From positions 1 to 26,289 of IMG/VR virus record IMGVR_UViG_3300045538_000349: a DNA stretch of 26,289 bases; one strand, given 5' to 3'. Within the stretch, counting starts at the first letter, position 1, and the number at the start of each line of letters is the position of its first letter. Under the pieces are notes generated by a model. It made no database searches. It worked only from the letters and a program-made list of their open reading frames with translations, and was not told the origin of the DNA. This DNA is from a virus. The translations under genes and the position numbers were made by a program. Shown here one piece after another: positions 15,441 through 22,514 of this stretch.

Positions 15441-15794
15441 TTAGTTACTCTCAGTAACTGTGAACGCAACCGTGAGACCCGAACCAGCGGTGCCAGAACC
15501 AACAGCTGATACGTCAAGGCTGACAAGAGAACCTGCTACGAAGTCGCAGTTGGCGGCAGTAAGTGTTCCTTCGTCCGAAGTTCCTGCTGCTGCAATCGAG
15601 AATGCCGCTGCAACATCAGAGCCGACTTTAAGGTCTGCGACAAGTGCTGAACCTACAGGTGCTGTGGTGCAAGCAACCCAAGCGCTAGTGATTCTGCCAG
15701 AAAACGGCATCGCCATTGTGGCAATGCTGCTTGTTGAAAGACCACCATCAATGGTGAGAGTGATAGTTGTTGGTGCGAGGATTACTGTTGACAT
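15441..15794 (-). CDS. Small beta-sandwich structural protein (decoration or fibre type)
   Basis: 117 residues, rich in Ala, Thr, Ser, Gly and Val with almost no charged residues. The pattern MPFSGRITSAWVACTTAPVG, ALVADLKVGSD, TLTAANCDFVAGSLVSLDVS and GSGLTVAFTV is that of the small beta-sandwich modules found on phage capsids and tail fibres: an FxGxIT start, an APxG turn, a D-x-x-x-G hairpin and a final AGSGLTV strand. It should sit on the virion surface as a decoration or fibre-head protein. A strong AGGAGA site, a separate promoter candidate, a leader hairpin and the UUCG terminator make it a one-gene unit, as expected for an abundant protein. No exact family is assigned. Confidence 0.82.
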   Translation of the reverse strand: MSTVILAPTTITLTIDGGLSTSSIATMAMPFSGRITSAWVACTTAPVGSALVADLKVGSDVAAAFSIAAAGTSDEGTLTAANCDFVAGSLVSLDVSAVGSGTAGSGLTVAFTVTESN

Positions 15795-15814
15795 ATTTTC
15801 TCCTATGTTGGTTG

Positions 15815-15834
15815 ATGAAATGTTATCATTTCAT
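15815..15834 (-). promoter_or_regulatory. Leader hairpin of the structural protein gene
   Basis: ATGAAATG (15815-15822) and CATTTCAT (15827-15834) form a perfect 8-bp stem with a 4-base loop. It lies in the leader about 10 bases upstream of the AGGAGA site (15799-15804). It would leave the ribosome site free and could protect the 5' end of the message from decay. Confidence 0.5.
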
Positions 15835-15850
15835 AAAAAATCGTATAGTT

Positions 15851-15878
15851 AGTATAACTGTTTATCTTTTTTTGGCGA
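15851..15878 (-). promoter_or_regulatory. Candidate promoter of the structural protein gene
   Basis: On the minus strand TCGCCA (15873-15878) and TATACT (15851-15856) are 16 bases apart, with 4 of 6 and 5 of 6 matches to the sigma-70 consensus. The -35 box overlaps the end of the upstream membrane-protein gene. Transcription would start near 15844 and give a leader of about 50 bases that includes the 8-bp hairpin. Confidence 0.4.
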
Positions 15879-16140
15879 CGCGCTTTATGGGTGTAGTTTT
15901 TCTAGCTATAGGTGCGTGCCAATGCGTTTCGTGTTGGGAAATTATCTCGCGAACCGAGTCAATCTTGTCTTCTAGTTTTTTAATGGACTGTGTCACCTTA
16001 TCTAGTGAGGCGTCAACCTTGTCGCCTAGTTTCTCGTGCTCTTGCTGATTCTTTTTATAAGCAAAACCAGCAACAATCCAAGTAGCAACGAAAGCCAGAG
16101 TGGCACCAACCTCCATACCTAAGAACTCTGAAATTGACAT
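15862..16140 (-). CDS. Membrane-anchored coiled-coil protein, possible lysis role
   Basis: 92 residues. One membrane segment (about 10-28, GATLAFVATWIVAGFAY) is followed by a long charged helix with a heptad pattern (LGDKVDASLDKVTQSIKKLEDKIDSVREII, here about residues 38-68) and a basic tail ending KRVAKKR. This layout, one membrane helix plus a cytoplasmic or periplasmic coiled-coil, occurs in phage holin-like and spanin-like proteins. It follows the two-helix membrane protein by 2 bases. The lysis role is inferred from topology and position only. Confidence 0.72.
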   Translation of the reverse strand: MSISEFLGMEVGATLAFVATWIVAGFAYKKNQQEHEKLGDKVDASLDKVTQSIKKLEDKIDSVREIISQHETHWHAPIARKTTPIKRVAKKR

Positions 16141-16142
16141 GC

Positions 16143-16424
16143 CTACTCCTCGTCGTCCGGGATTCCATTGCCATTTTTATCTTCGGTATTTCTGCCTGTG
16201 GATATCATAAGACCTGCAAGCGTTCCAGTAATGAATGTCGCTACAGATGAAAGAACGGTGAAAAACATTTTATCGTTCTCTGCTTGAGCGCCGATTGGTT
16301 GAGCAACAAACACTAATGCGTACAACACCCCCGTTGTCGTTAACAGCAGGACGCCTCCGAGCACGCATCCAATTACAAACTTAAGCCGAGCCTCAAGGTC
16401 CTCTGGGGTGTATTTATTATTCAT
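16143..16424 (-). CDS. Two-helix membrane protein, holin candidate
   Basis: 93 residues: a polar N-terminus (YTPEDLEARLK), TM1 at about 15-40 (FVIGCVLGGVLLLTTTGVLY), a short polar loop (GAQAENDKM) and TM2 at about 53-73 (FFTVLSSVATFITGTLAGLM), then a charged tail. The tail ends in DKNGNGIPDDEE, an acidic D-x-N-x-N-x-x-D motif of the kind that binds calcium. Two membrane helices and a charged tail are typical of class II holins, which open the membrane to let the muralytic enzyme act. The start shares ATGA with the lipoprotein stop. Confidence 0.75.
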   Translation of the reverse strand: MNNKYTPEDLEARLKFVIGCVLGGVLLLTTTGVLYALVFVAQPIGAQAENDKMFFTVLSSVATFITGTLAGLMISTGRNTEDKNGNGIPDDEE

Positions 16425-16633
16425 GGTTGCTCCTCGGCTGGGTCAAACCCAAGTACATCTTTTGTACAAGTCCCGCTTGCGATACAGACGGGTTCTTTGC
16501 ATTCTTTTTTGTCCCAATTTTCTGGGTCTTGACATTCATAACGATAACCGCCTTGATAGGCGCACGCAGAAAGGGCAAAAACGCTCAGAGTGGCCAATAA
16601 GAAGCCTTTAGTCTTTCTTTTCATGGTGGTCAT
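16421..16633 (-). CDS. Small lipoprotein
   Basis: 70 residues. A basic N-terminus (MKRKTKG), a hydrophobic stretch (FLLATLSVFA) and the lipobox LSAC (Cys24) mark a signal-peptidase II lipoprotein, which would be anchored on the outer face of the membrane. The mature part has four more cysteines (YECQDPENWDKKECKEPVC, SGTCTKD), likely two disulfides. Similar YECQDPENW lipoproteins occur in many environmental phages without known function; exclusion of other phages or a lysis-related role are guesses. The start could be 16633 or the ATG nine bases on; both overlap the upstream gene. Confidence 0.8.
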   Translation of the reverse strand: MTTMKRKTKGFLLATLSVFALSACAYQGGYRYECQDPENWDKKECKEPVCIASGTCTKDVLGFDPAEEQP

Positions 16634-17270
16634 TCTGGCTGGACGAGACCGAATAGAAGTAGTTCTCGCTGTCTTCAGTTACCCACCTGTCAGCATCCTC
16701 TACGGCAAACATGTGCTCATTAATGATTCTTTGAATAACCGGCTTGCCTAGTTTTGTGGTAAATGACGGGTCCTTCAATATGACTCTGTTGTTTGGCTGA
16801 ATTGCAAAATTACCATCGTCGAGTTTTATCAGATGACCGCACTTATGTTGTCCCGGATTCTCTGACCATCCTGGATTAACAATGTTCGGTTCGGGGGAAT
16901 GCCAGTCAAAGGTCATCATGTATTCACCCTGATGTTTCTTTCTATGTCTATCTAGGTACTCCATGCGCATGCCGCGAAGCGAGTGAAAGACTGTCACTGT
17001 CACATAGGGAGAAAATGAGTTCCATAGAACCTGGTCGTGAATGTCTAGTTCGGGAGCATCCTCTTTCCAGCAGAAGGCATTAATTGGCATCCGCCACCAG
17101 ATTGCACCATCCTCCATCAGGAAGTGGAACATTGGCACTCTGTCGGACAGCGAAGCGACGCCAAAGATATTGCAGGGGAACTTCAGGTCGTGAGAGTCCT
17201 GTTGATTGCGCAGAAAGTTGCCGCGAACCAAGCATTCAATTGCTGGAATATTGGCATTTAGTTCAGGCAT
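16608..17270 (-). CDS. Conserved phage protein of unknown function
   Basis: 220 residues, rich in Trp, His and Pro. The segments WWRMPINAFCWKEDAP, LDIHDQVLWNSFSPYVTVTV, GEYMMTFDWHSPEPN, HKCGHLIKLDDGNFAIQPNN and KDPSFTTKLGKP are of a type I know from many cyanophage and other aquatic phage genomes, always without an assigned role. No membrane segment or enzyme motif is visible. The protein is probably beta-rich. It lies 9 bases after the SGNH-like gene and overlaps the lipoprotein gene, so it is part of that operon. No strong ribosome site is seen, which suggests coupling. Confidence 0.8.
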   Translation of the reverse strand: MPELNANIPAIECLVRGNFLRNQQDSHDLKFPCNIFGVASLSDRVPMFHFLMEDGAIWWRMPINAFCWKEDAPELDIHDQVLWNSFSPYVTVTVFHSLRGMRMEYLDRHRKKHQGEYMMTFDWHSPEPNIVNPGWSENPGQHKCGHLIKLDDGNFAIQPNNRVILKDPSFTTKLGKPVIQRIINEHMFAVEDADRWVTEDSENYFYSVSSSQNDHHEKKD

Positions 17271-17279
17271 GGGCGCATA

Positions 17280-18254
17280 CTAAATTGAGTCAACTAAATT
17301 TTTTGCCCAATGCCAGTGAGCATGAGAACCTAGGTGAGCAATCGGTTTACCGTCTAGGCGGGCCATTGGCTTACCGTAATGAAGTGAGAAAGTAGATTTT
17401 TTTAATTCATCTCGTTCTTTTTGTCCGATTATTAAGTTTGGACTTTGATATTTTTTTGGCACCGCATATCTGTCGTGACCGTAGTTGAAACAACCATTAG
17501 ACCTTTTCTTCAAATCACTACAGCAATCTTCTGGGATTTCTCCAAGAATGTTTTTTCCTAATACTTCATTTGTCTCTGCATCAACATATGCGTCTTTAAT
17601 CGACAGATATTTCTCAGTAAACCTATTTGGTACAAAGTGATTAAAGTTCTCGGAGAATTTGTATTCGATGTAATCTTCGCTGTCGTGACTGGACCAAGTT
17701 TGCCAACGTAGCACTATTTGATTTGCGCTACAAATTGCTTCGAGGGTAGCAAGCGCTAAGATTGATTGAGTTGCTGCCTGTTCTTTTGTATATGAGTTGT
17801 CCTTCATTCCCCTATACGTACTACCGTCAACTATTTCGCCAGATTCTGTTATGTGTTGATATCTGAGAATATCGGGGAAGTTACAAAGAACCATTTTGGG
17901 TGGACCAAAAGTACGTATGTAAGTCGTCAGATGTCCAACCTGACAGGCTATTGAAGCTCCTGTTTTCCCAAGATTTACAACATCATCAATCCCGGTTAAC
18001 TCCTTAACGAACGACGGCCAGGTGAGGTTTTCCGGAACTCCAACTCCCAGGGTGTGTGAACACCCAAGAGCCAAAATATTTGTACCTTCATGGAATTCTT
18101 TTGACCGGAAGTTGTATGAGTTAAAAGAGTAATTAAGCAATTCTGGCGCTGCATACTCCCTATCAGCAAATACTACATAGGAAACGTACGGAATAGGACG
18201 GTCAATGTCAAATGAGAGATGCCGAAAACCAACTCTCTCCCATTGTTTTGGCAC
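17280..18254 (-). CDS. SGNH/GDSL-hydrolase-like protein
   Basis: 324 residues from a GTG at 18254. ILALGCSHTLGVGVPENLTW has the block I layout of SGNH hydrolases with GCS in place of GDS (Ser at about residue 66), VVNLGKTGASIACQVGHL resembles block II with its Gly, and AHLGSHAHWHWA near the end can supply the catalytic His. Such enzymes remove or transfer acyl groups on sugars or lipids. It directly follows the carbamoyltransferase, so a shared pathway modifying a glycan or nucleotide is plausible. The start is doubtful: no Shine-Dalgarno site precedes the GTG, and the frame stays open upstream to a TAG at 18288, beyond which the same frame continues to an ATG at 18368. Confidence 0.72.
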   Translation of the reverse strand: MPKQWERVGFRHLSFDIDRPIPYVSYVVFADREYAAPELLNYSFNSYNFRSKEFHEGTNILALGCSHTLGVGVPENLTWPSFVKELTGIDDVVNLGKTGASIACQVGHLTTYIRTFGPPKMVLCNFPDILRYQHITESGEIVDGSTYRGMKDNSYTKEQAATQSILALATLEAICSANQIVLRWQTWSSHDSEDYIEYKFSENFNHFVPNRFTEKYLSIKDAYVDAETNEVLGKNILGEIPEDCCSDLKKRSNGCFNYGHDRYAVPKKYQSPNLIIGQKERDELKKSTFSLHYGKPMARLDGKPIAHLGSHAHWHWAKNLVDSI

Positions 18255-18287
18255 TGAGGTGTAAGAGTCGGAATTGATAAATATTTC

Positions 18288-18368
18288 CTAATAAATGAAC
18301 GGGGACTTTTTGCCAAAGGCTCTTCTCCATGTAACCCGAACAAATTTGCAAAATTTTCTAAATTTCAT
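18288..18368 (-). CDS. 26-residue basic ORF, in frame with the SGNH-like gene across an amber codon
   Basis: An ATG at 18368, 9 bases after the carbamoyltransferase stop, opens a 26-codon frame rich in Lys, Arg and Phe (MKFRKFCKFVRVTWRRAF...) that ends in TAG at 18288-18290. The same frame then runs on without stop into the SGNH-like gene. It may be a small independent peptide, a leader peptide, or the true N-terminus of the SGNH-like protein interrupted by an amber mutation or read-through codon. No strong ribosome site is seen. Confidence 0.35.
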   Translation of the reverse strand: MKFRKFCKFVRVTWRRAFGKKSPFIY

Positions 18369-18377
18369 ATCAGCATC

Positions 18378-19811
18378 TTATACGCAAATTCTTATATCAG
18401 AATGCATTGAATTCCAATTTTTAATGTCGTCTAGGTCATTCAATAATGGCTGGCCTTTTATATTTAGGCTCGTATTAAGCAGGACTGGAACCCCAGAATA
18501 CTTTTTCCATTTCTTTAAAAGCTCGTACAAACCTGGGTGCTGCTCTTTATTTACGGTCTGAACGCGTGATGTTCCATCTTTGTGAACAACGGATGGAATG
18601 AGTTCTGGCTTTTTACACTTAACTGCATACTGCATATATGGGCTAGGACGGTCAATTTCAAACCATTCTGATGCATGTTCTTCCATTACTACAGGGGCGA
18701 ACGGACGAAACATCTCCCTTTCCTTAACCGTGTTAACTAGGTCCTTACATAATGGGTCTCTCGGGTCGGCAAGGATACTTCGATTGCCCAAAGCTCTCGG
18801 GCCGTATTCTGCCCTACCGTTTGCTACTGCGGCAATCTTTTTCTCTACAAGCTCGGCAAATACCGAGTCGACTGGATATTCTTCTCCAATATTTTCACCT
18901 AGATAAGGACCGTTCCAGCTCAGGTGCTTCTCAAACACGGCTGCCGCTGCACCCAGGCTGCTACCTGCATCACCGGGGCTAGGCATTATCCATACTTGAT
19001 TATACAAATCTAGTAGTTTTGTATTAGCAGAGCAGTTGAGTGCACAACCACCCATGAATACAAGATTTTTCTTTCCAGTCTTCTTTTTTGCAAAATTCAT
19101 AAATTCAATTAATCTTTTTTCGTATACAGCCTGAACTGCTGCTGCAATATTAAACTTGTTCTGCTCAGTTGGTTTAACGTTAAATTCGCCAACACCGTAA
19201 TGAAAAAATTCTGTTTGTTTACTGATTGATGGAAATAGTTTGTCAATTTTGGAGAAGTATATGTTGGGGTCGCCGTATGCTGCCATCCCCATCATTATGT
19301 ACTCTTCCTCGTTTGGCTTTAATCCGATGTACTCGGTAAAAGCAGAATAAAAAAGACCGAAGCTAAATGGATAATTCTTAGAGTAAACCTGCTTTACCTT
19401 TTCCCCTTTGCCTACCCATATGCTGGTTGTCTCAAATTCTCCAATAGCATCAAGAACAACAATTACGGCATCATCAAAATTGCTTGTGTAGTAACCAGCG
19501 CATGCATGTGAATAATGGTGTTTGAAAGTTACTATCTTTGAGTCTGGGAAGCATTCTTTTATTTGAGAGTAGGAAGTTCCATGTCCGCCAAACAAACCAA
19601 CCCTTGCTTGCTTTAGCCACGGTTTTTCGTAATACCCAATAACGTCTGGCTTCCCGTACCGGAGGGCCGCCGTGACTATCTCATTGTTTAGATGCCAGTC
19701 ATTTTTTACTTTGCTATACCTTTCGGAGTGTGCGGCAAAAAGAATCTTTTCGTTTTCTATTACCGAAATTGAAGCATCATGAGAGCATGCGTTTATTCCT
19801 AAAATAATCAT
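18378..19811 (-). CDS. Carbamoyltransferase, NodU/CmcH/TobZ family
   Basis: 477 residues. These enzymes transfer a carbamoyl group from carbamoyl phosphate, through carbamoyl-AMP, to a hydroxyl of a sugar, antibiotic or nucleotide. The N-terminal Kae1-like domain shows ILGINACSHDASISVIEN, the metal-binding FKHHYSHACAGYY (about residues 97-108), VVLDAIGEFETTSIW and NLVFMGGCALNCSANTKL; the C-terminal part has GRAEYGPRALGNRSIL and VPVLLNTSLNIKGQPL. All expected blocks are present, and the short end after NTSLNIKG is usual for phage forms, so the gene looks intact. The substrate is unknown: surface glycan, virion protein glycan or a hydroxymethylated base are all possible. The gene has a tRNA-half-like inverted repeat in its leader and is followed by the SGNH-like gene. 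Confidence 0.93.
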   Translation of the reverse strand: MIILGINACSHDASISVIENEKILFAAHSERYSKVKNDWHLNNEIVTAALRYGKPDVIGYYEKPWLKQARVGLFGGHGTSYSQIKECFPDSKIVTFKHHYSHACAGYYTSNFDDAVIVVLDAIGEFETTSIWVGKGEKVKQVYSKNYPFSFGLFYSAFTEYIGLKPNEEEYIMMGMAAYGDPNIYFSKIDKLFPSISKQTEFFHYGVGEFNVKPTEQNKFNIAAAVQAVYEKRLIEFMNFAKKKTGKKNLVFMGGCALNCSANTKLLDLYNQVWIMPSPGDAGSSLGAAAAVFEKHLSWNGPYLGENIGEEYPVDSVFAELVEKKIAAVANGRAEYGPRALGNRSILADPRDPLCKDLVNTVKEREMFRPFAPVVMEEHASEWFEIDRPSPYMQYAVKCKKPELIPSVVHKDGTSRVQTVNKEQHPGLYELLKKWKKYSGVPVLLNTSLNIKGQPLLNDLDDIKNWNSMHSDIRICV

Positions 19812-19814
19812 CGC

Positions 19815-19853
19815 CCTGCCCCTTATAAGAGTGTTACTCTTAACGCTGAGTTG
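19815..19853 (-). repeat. tRNA-half-like sequence with inverted repeat in the carbamoyltransferase leader
   Basis: Read on the minus strand this 39-base stretch aligns without gaps to positions 8-46 of the tRNA-Ile(UAU) at 25886-25958, with 28 of 39 identities including an unbroken CACTCTTATAAGG over the anticodon arm. A D-arm-like ACTC/GAGT stem is kept, but there is no T-arm or acceptor partner. It includes the perfect repeat TAAGAGT-GTT-ACTCTTA (19826-19842). It ends only 3 bases before the ATG at 19811. It may be a tRNA relic, a regulatory mimic, or chance. Confidence 0.4.
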
Positions 19854-19864
19854 CTGGCTCTATT

Positions 19865-20611
19865 TTACTTGCTCCAAACGTTCCAGTTCCCCAGACCGCT
19901 CTTTGAGTTGTCCATGATGTACTTGGCAACCTTGAGGTTGCAGTGCACATCAAATAAGCCTTCTAACCCCGTGCCACAGACATTCTTGGTGACCGTTTTC
20001 CAACAGGAGTTAATTTGAATGAGACCCCTGTCAACCGAACCATTCTTATTCAAAGTCCAGGTGATGTTGCCTTTTGAGTCAAATTTGGCATTGACCGCGG
20101 CTGGGTTGCACCTTGACTCGCGATAGGCGATATAAGAAAAAACCTCTACTGGCTCAAGTCCATACTCTGCAAACAAAGGCTCAAACTGAGGGCATCGATG
20201 AGTTGGGTCTTGCGAGATTTCATATTTACGTTTATTACCATCGGTAATCGGGTTGGGAAGGGCCGGAACAAAGGCTGTCTCTAAATCGGCGTTTTGAAGC
20301 GTTGTCAAATGAGCTGACCGAGTCGCCGCTCCATAATGACCGTCCACAAATATCTTGATATAGGCCTGGAGTTGACTAACTCGCTCGCTTCGCTCGTTGA
20401 ACGTAAAGACTTCTTGAAGAATTGCCTCTGGTCTGAGGGCTTCTGGAATCACATTGGGTTTATTGGGTTGAGTTACTTGCCTAACTATTGAAGTCTGTGA
20501 GTCTCGCCGATTCTCGGCGGCCTCGGGTCTGGTTACTCCGCTTGTGGCGCCCACTCCGATAGCCGTTGCCAGCCACAGGGTAAAGCCTATTAACGCTTCT
20601 CGACTAATCAT
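19865..20611 (-). CDS. Lytic transglycosylase (SLT-type) with peptidoglycan-binding region
   Basis: 248 residues. An N-terminal hydrophobic segment (about 7-24) is a signal peptide or membrane anchor. Residues 78-108 (LQAYIKIFVDGHYGAATRSA) match a peptidoglycan-binding type 1 repeat with its VDG-x-YG-x-x-T motif. The catalytic domain follows: YIAYRESRCNPAAVN with Glu165, then VDRGLIQINSCW and a C-terminal GLEGLFDVHCNLKVAKYI. These enzymes cut the glycan strands of the cell wall. It may be the endolysin, exported by its own signal, or a virion enzyme used at entry. AGGAGA lies 6 bases before the ATG. The holin candidates lie about 3.4 kb downstream. Confidence 0.9.
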   Translation of the reverse strand: MISREALIGFTLWLATAIGVGATSGVTRPEAAENRRDSQTSIVRQVTQPNKPNVIPEALRPEAILQEVFTFNERSERVSQLQAYIKIFVDGHYGAATRSAHLTTLQNADLETAFVPALPNPITDGNKRKYEISQDPTHRCPQFEPLFAEYGLEPVEVFSYIAYRESRCNPAAVNAKFDSKGNITWTLNKNGSVDRGLIQINSCWKTVTKNVCGTGLEGLFDVHCNLKVAKYIMDNSKSGLGNWNVWSK

Positions 20612-20628
20612 GGGTATCTCCTAACGGT

Positions 20629-21099
20629 TCAGGCCGACGGCGGGAGAGACTTAGTAAGTCCTAACCTTTCAGCCTCGGCGGGATGGTCGTGCTTCCAACG
20701 GTGGTGCGCTCGGCACAGCACTTGGCAGTTTTCCGGGTCTAAGTAGTTTCCTCCTCGACCCCTAGGGATAATTTCATCTACGTCCAGTGGTCCTGAACAT
20801 GTAATCGACCCTATCAGGAACTTCGCCTGACACAACCCCATGTCGCGTTGCATGACTATACGCCGAACCTCTGCTCTTTTGGGTGCATTGTTTTTAGTTT
20901 TATTGGAAGCAGACTTGAGCCGTGTTGACTTAGGTTTGCTTTTAGGTAAACAAAAAGGCTTGTCTAAGCAGTGTTTGAGCCTTGCGCGAGCATCAATCTG
21001 CCCAACAATTAAATATAAATTGCCAAATACCCCGCACTTTTCGTGTTTACAGTTCTTCTTTACCCCTTCACAGTGCCCCTTGTGTGAAAAGTTTTTCAT
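20629..21099 (-). CDS. HNH endonuclease next to terminase
   Basis: 156 residues. The HNH core is at the C-terminus: RDMGLCQAKF, a Cys pair (TCSGP), LDVDEIIPRGRGGNYLDPENCQVLC and RAHHRWKHDHP, with His-type metal ligands and zinc-binding cysteines; Asp-Glu replaces the more usual Asp-His at the first H position, so activity is not certain. The first 45 residues contain another four cysteines (CEGVKKNCKHEKCG, HCLDKPFC), a possible second zinc site, followed by a basic linker. HNH proteins beside terminase help cut concatemers at packaging sites in many phages. The start shares ATGA with the large terminase stop. Confidence 0.88.
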   Translation of the reverse strand: MKNFSHKGHCEGVKKNCKHEKCGVFGNLYLIVGQIDARARLKHCLDKPFCLPKSKPKSTRLKSASNKTKNNAPKRAEVRRIVMQRDMGLCQAKFLIGSITCSGPLDVDEIIPRGRGGNYLDPENCQVLCRAHHRWKHDHPAEAERLGLTKSLPPSA

Positions 21100-22427
21100 A
21101 CAATAATTCTAACCTGCTTTGATTTTCGTGAAACAAGAGCCTGAATAGCGCCCGATATTGCATCGACTTGGTCATCATGAGCACCGTAAGGAAACACTTC
21201 ACACTCATCTAAAAATGGAGTATTCCATACACCGCGAGCCATCGTAATATTTCCCGCTTCGGCAGCAGCCGAAAAAACTCCCGCTCTATCTTTTTTAGCG
21301 GCGTTGGACTTGACGCCTTTAAAGTTAAAACCCGGAACGACTGTTCTGGCGTAATGGTCAATGACGTTGACCCCAGAAGAGCCGGGTTCTTGTTCCATAA
21401 TTATTCGTGTGCCAATCCCGTCTTCTTCGGCCGTAATCCGAATTAGTTTTTCTACTTCGTATGGAGTGCCCCTCATTCGACGGATATCAAGGATGAAATA
21501 CTTTCCTTCCTTAAATCCAACCAGCGCACCTACTGTCCAGTCTGGGTCTGTTCCGTGTCGCGGGGCTGTCGCGGCAAGGTCCCAATAGCGAACTTTTTGA
21601 GTATCTTCGGGGAATACTCCGGTGATGTTGAACCACTCTCGTTTAAACATTCCGCCTTCTTCGCGAATCTCCCAGTTTCCGTCAAGGAGTCGTGCTCGTT
21701 CAATCGCGTCAAGTTCATCAAGAGATTTGATGTATGTGGTCGAGTCGAGAGAAGGGTTATCTAAGATTTTTGCCGGCATGAATTTTCTTTCATCACCTTT
21801 ATCAAGAATAAATCTTTCGTACACCCAGTTATTCCCAGGGCCTCCAGGGTTTGTAGCCGCCCTTACTCGGAGTGGTATGTCTGCTGCTGACATTCCACAC
21901 GTTGGACAACGTAAAAGCGATTCGTTGCTGCCCGGTTTTCTAACTCGTGAAAAGCCAACATATCGATAGACACGGTCCGTCTTCCATTGTGTTAATTCAT
22001 CTACCCCAACAAAGTGGTACGCAAACGATTGAAACTTGTACCTGTCGTCATCTCTTTCGCAGTGGTCAAAAGAAAGGATTGCGCCGGAGGGAAATGTCCA
22101 TCGCTTGTTTGTGCCTATATAAGTAGCGTCTGTTCCAGATAGCCACGCATTGCATCTGTCAATAAATCCATCTGGACCCGCCAGCTGTGGGTAAGTCTGA
22201 CGTAAAAGAAGAGCCGAGTACCCCGGAACACACACATACTGCAACGCAGCCATTAGGAGGGCGTCTGACTTTCCTCCACCTGCTGCCCCGCCATAGAGAG
22301 CTTCTCTTGTTGTGCCCCATGTTAGGAATGCTGCTTGTTTTGGGTGCATTCTGTGTGGGACGTTTATCCCACATGGGGTCTTGTAGTCGGTTAGCGAGGC
22401 AAGTTGTTGGCGAATCTTTTGATTCAT
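21096..22427 (-). CDS. terL: Terminase large subunit
   Basis: About 443 residues from ATG 22427. The packaging ATPase has the Walker A motif GGAAGGGKS, a Walker B-like FVGVDELTQW and the coupling motif AATNPGG; a CPTCG zinc-like pair lies between them. The nuclease domain has RYWDLAAT, IIMEQEPGSSG and the final HDDQVDAISG with its aspartates. It packs DNA through the portal and cuts it to length. Alternative starts are a TTG at 22454 with a perfectly spaced AGGAG, and a GTG at 22481; the ATG has only a weak AGGA, so the TTG is a serious rival. It lies downstream of the small subunit gene and overlaps the HNH gene. Confidence 0.95.
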   Translation of the reverse strand: MNQKIRQQLASLTDYKTPCGINVPHRMHPKQAAFLTWGTTREALYGGAAGGGKSDALLMAALQYVCVPGYSALLLRQTYPQLAGPDGFIDRCNAWLSGTDATYIGTNKRWTFPSGAILSFDHCERDDDRYKFQSFAYHFVGVDELTQWKTDRVYRYVGFSRVRKPGSNESLLRCPTCGMSAADIPLRVRAATNPGGPGNNWVYERFILDKGDERKFMPAKILDNPSLDSTTYIKSLDELDAIERARLLDGNWEIREEGGMFKREWFNITGVFPEDTQKVRYWDLAATAPRHGTDPDWTVGALVGFKEGKYFILDIRRMRGTPYEVEKLIRITAEEDGIGTRIIMEQEPGSSGVNVIDHYARTVVPGFNFKGVKSNAAKKDRAGVFSAAAEAGNITMARGVWNTPFLDECEVFPYGAHDDQVDAISGAIQALVSRKSKQVRIIV

Positions 22428-22514
22428 TAGTCGTCGTCGTCCTGCGGTTCGCAAAAAGGACTCCTGTTTAAGAAGCCACACGGGCAGTTGTTGCCTGATG
22501 GTATCAAGTTGGTA

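Noticed and set aside
15460-15852. 130-codon plus-strand frame opposite the structural protein
   Set aside because: It mirrors an Ala/Ser/Thr-rich gene, which tends to leave the opposite frame open; the minus strand has ribosome site, promoter and terminator.
18378-18480. Carbamoyltransferase C-terminus suspected to be truncated by frameshift
   Set aside because: Phage members end shortly after NTSLNIKG, all catalytic blocks are present and the downstream frame does not resume the family pattern.
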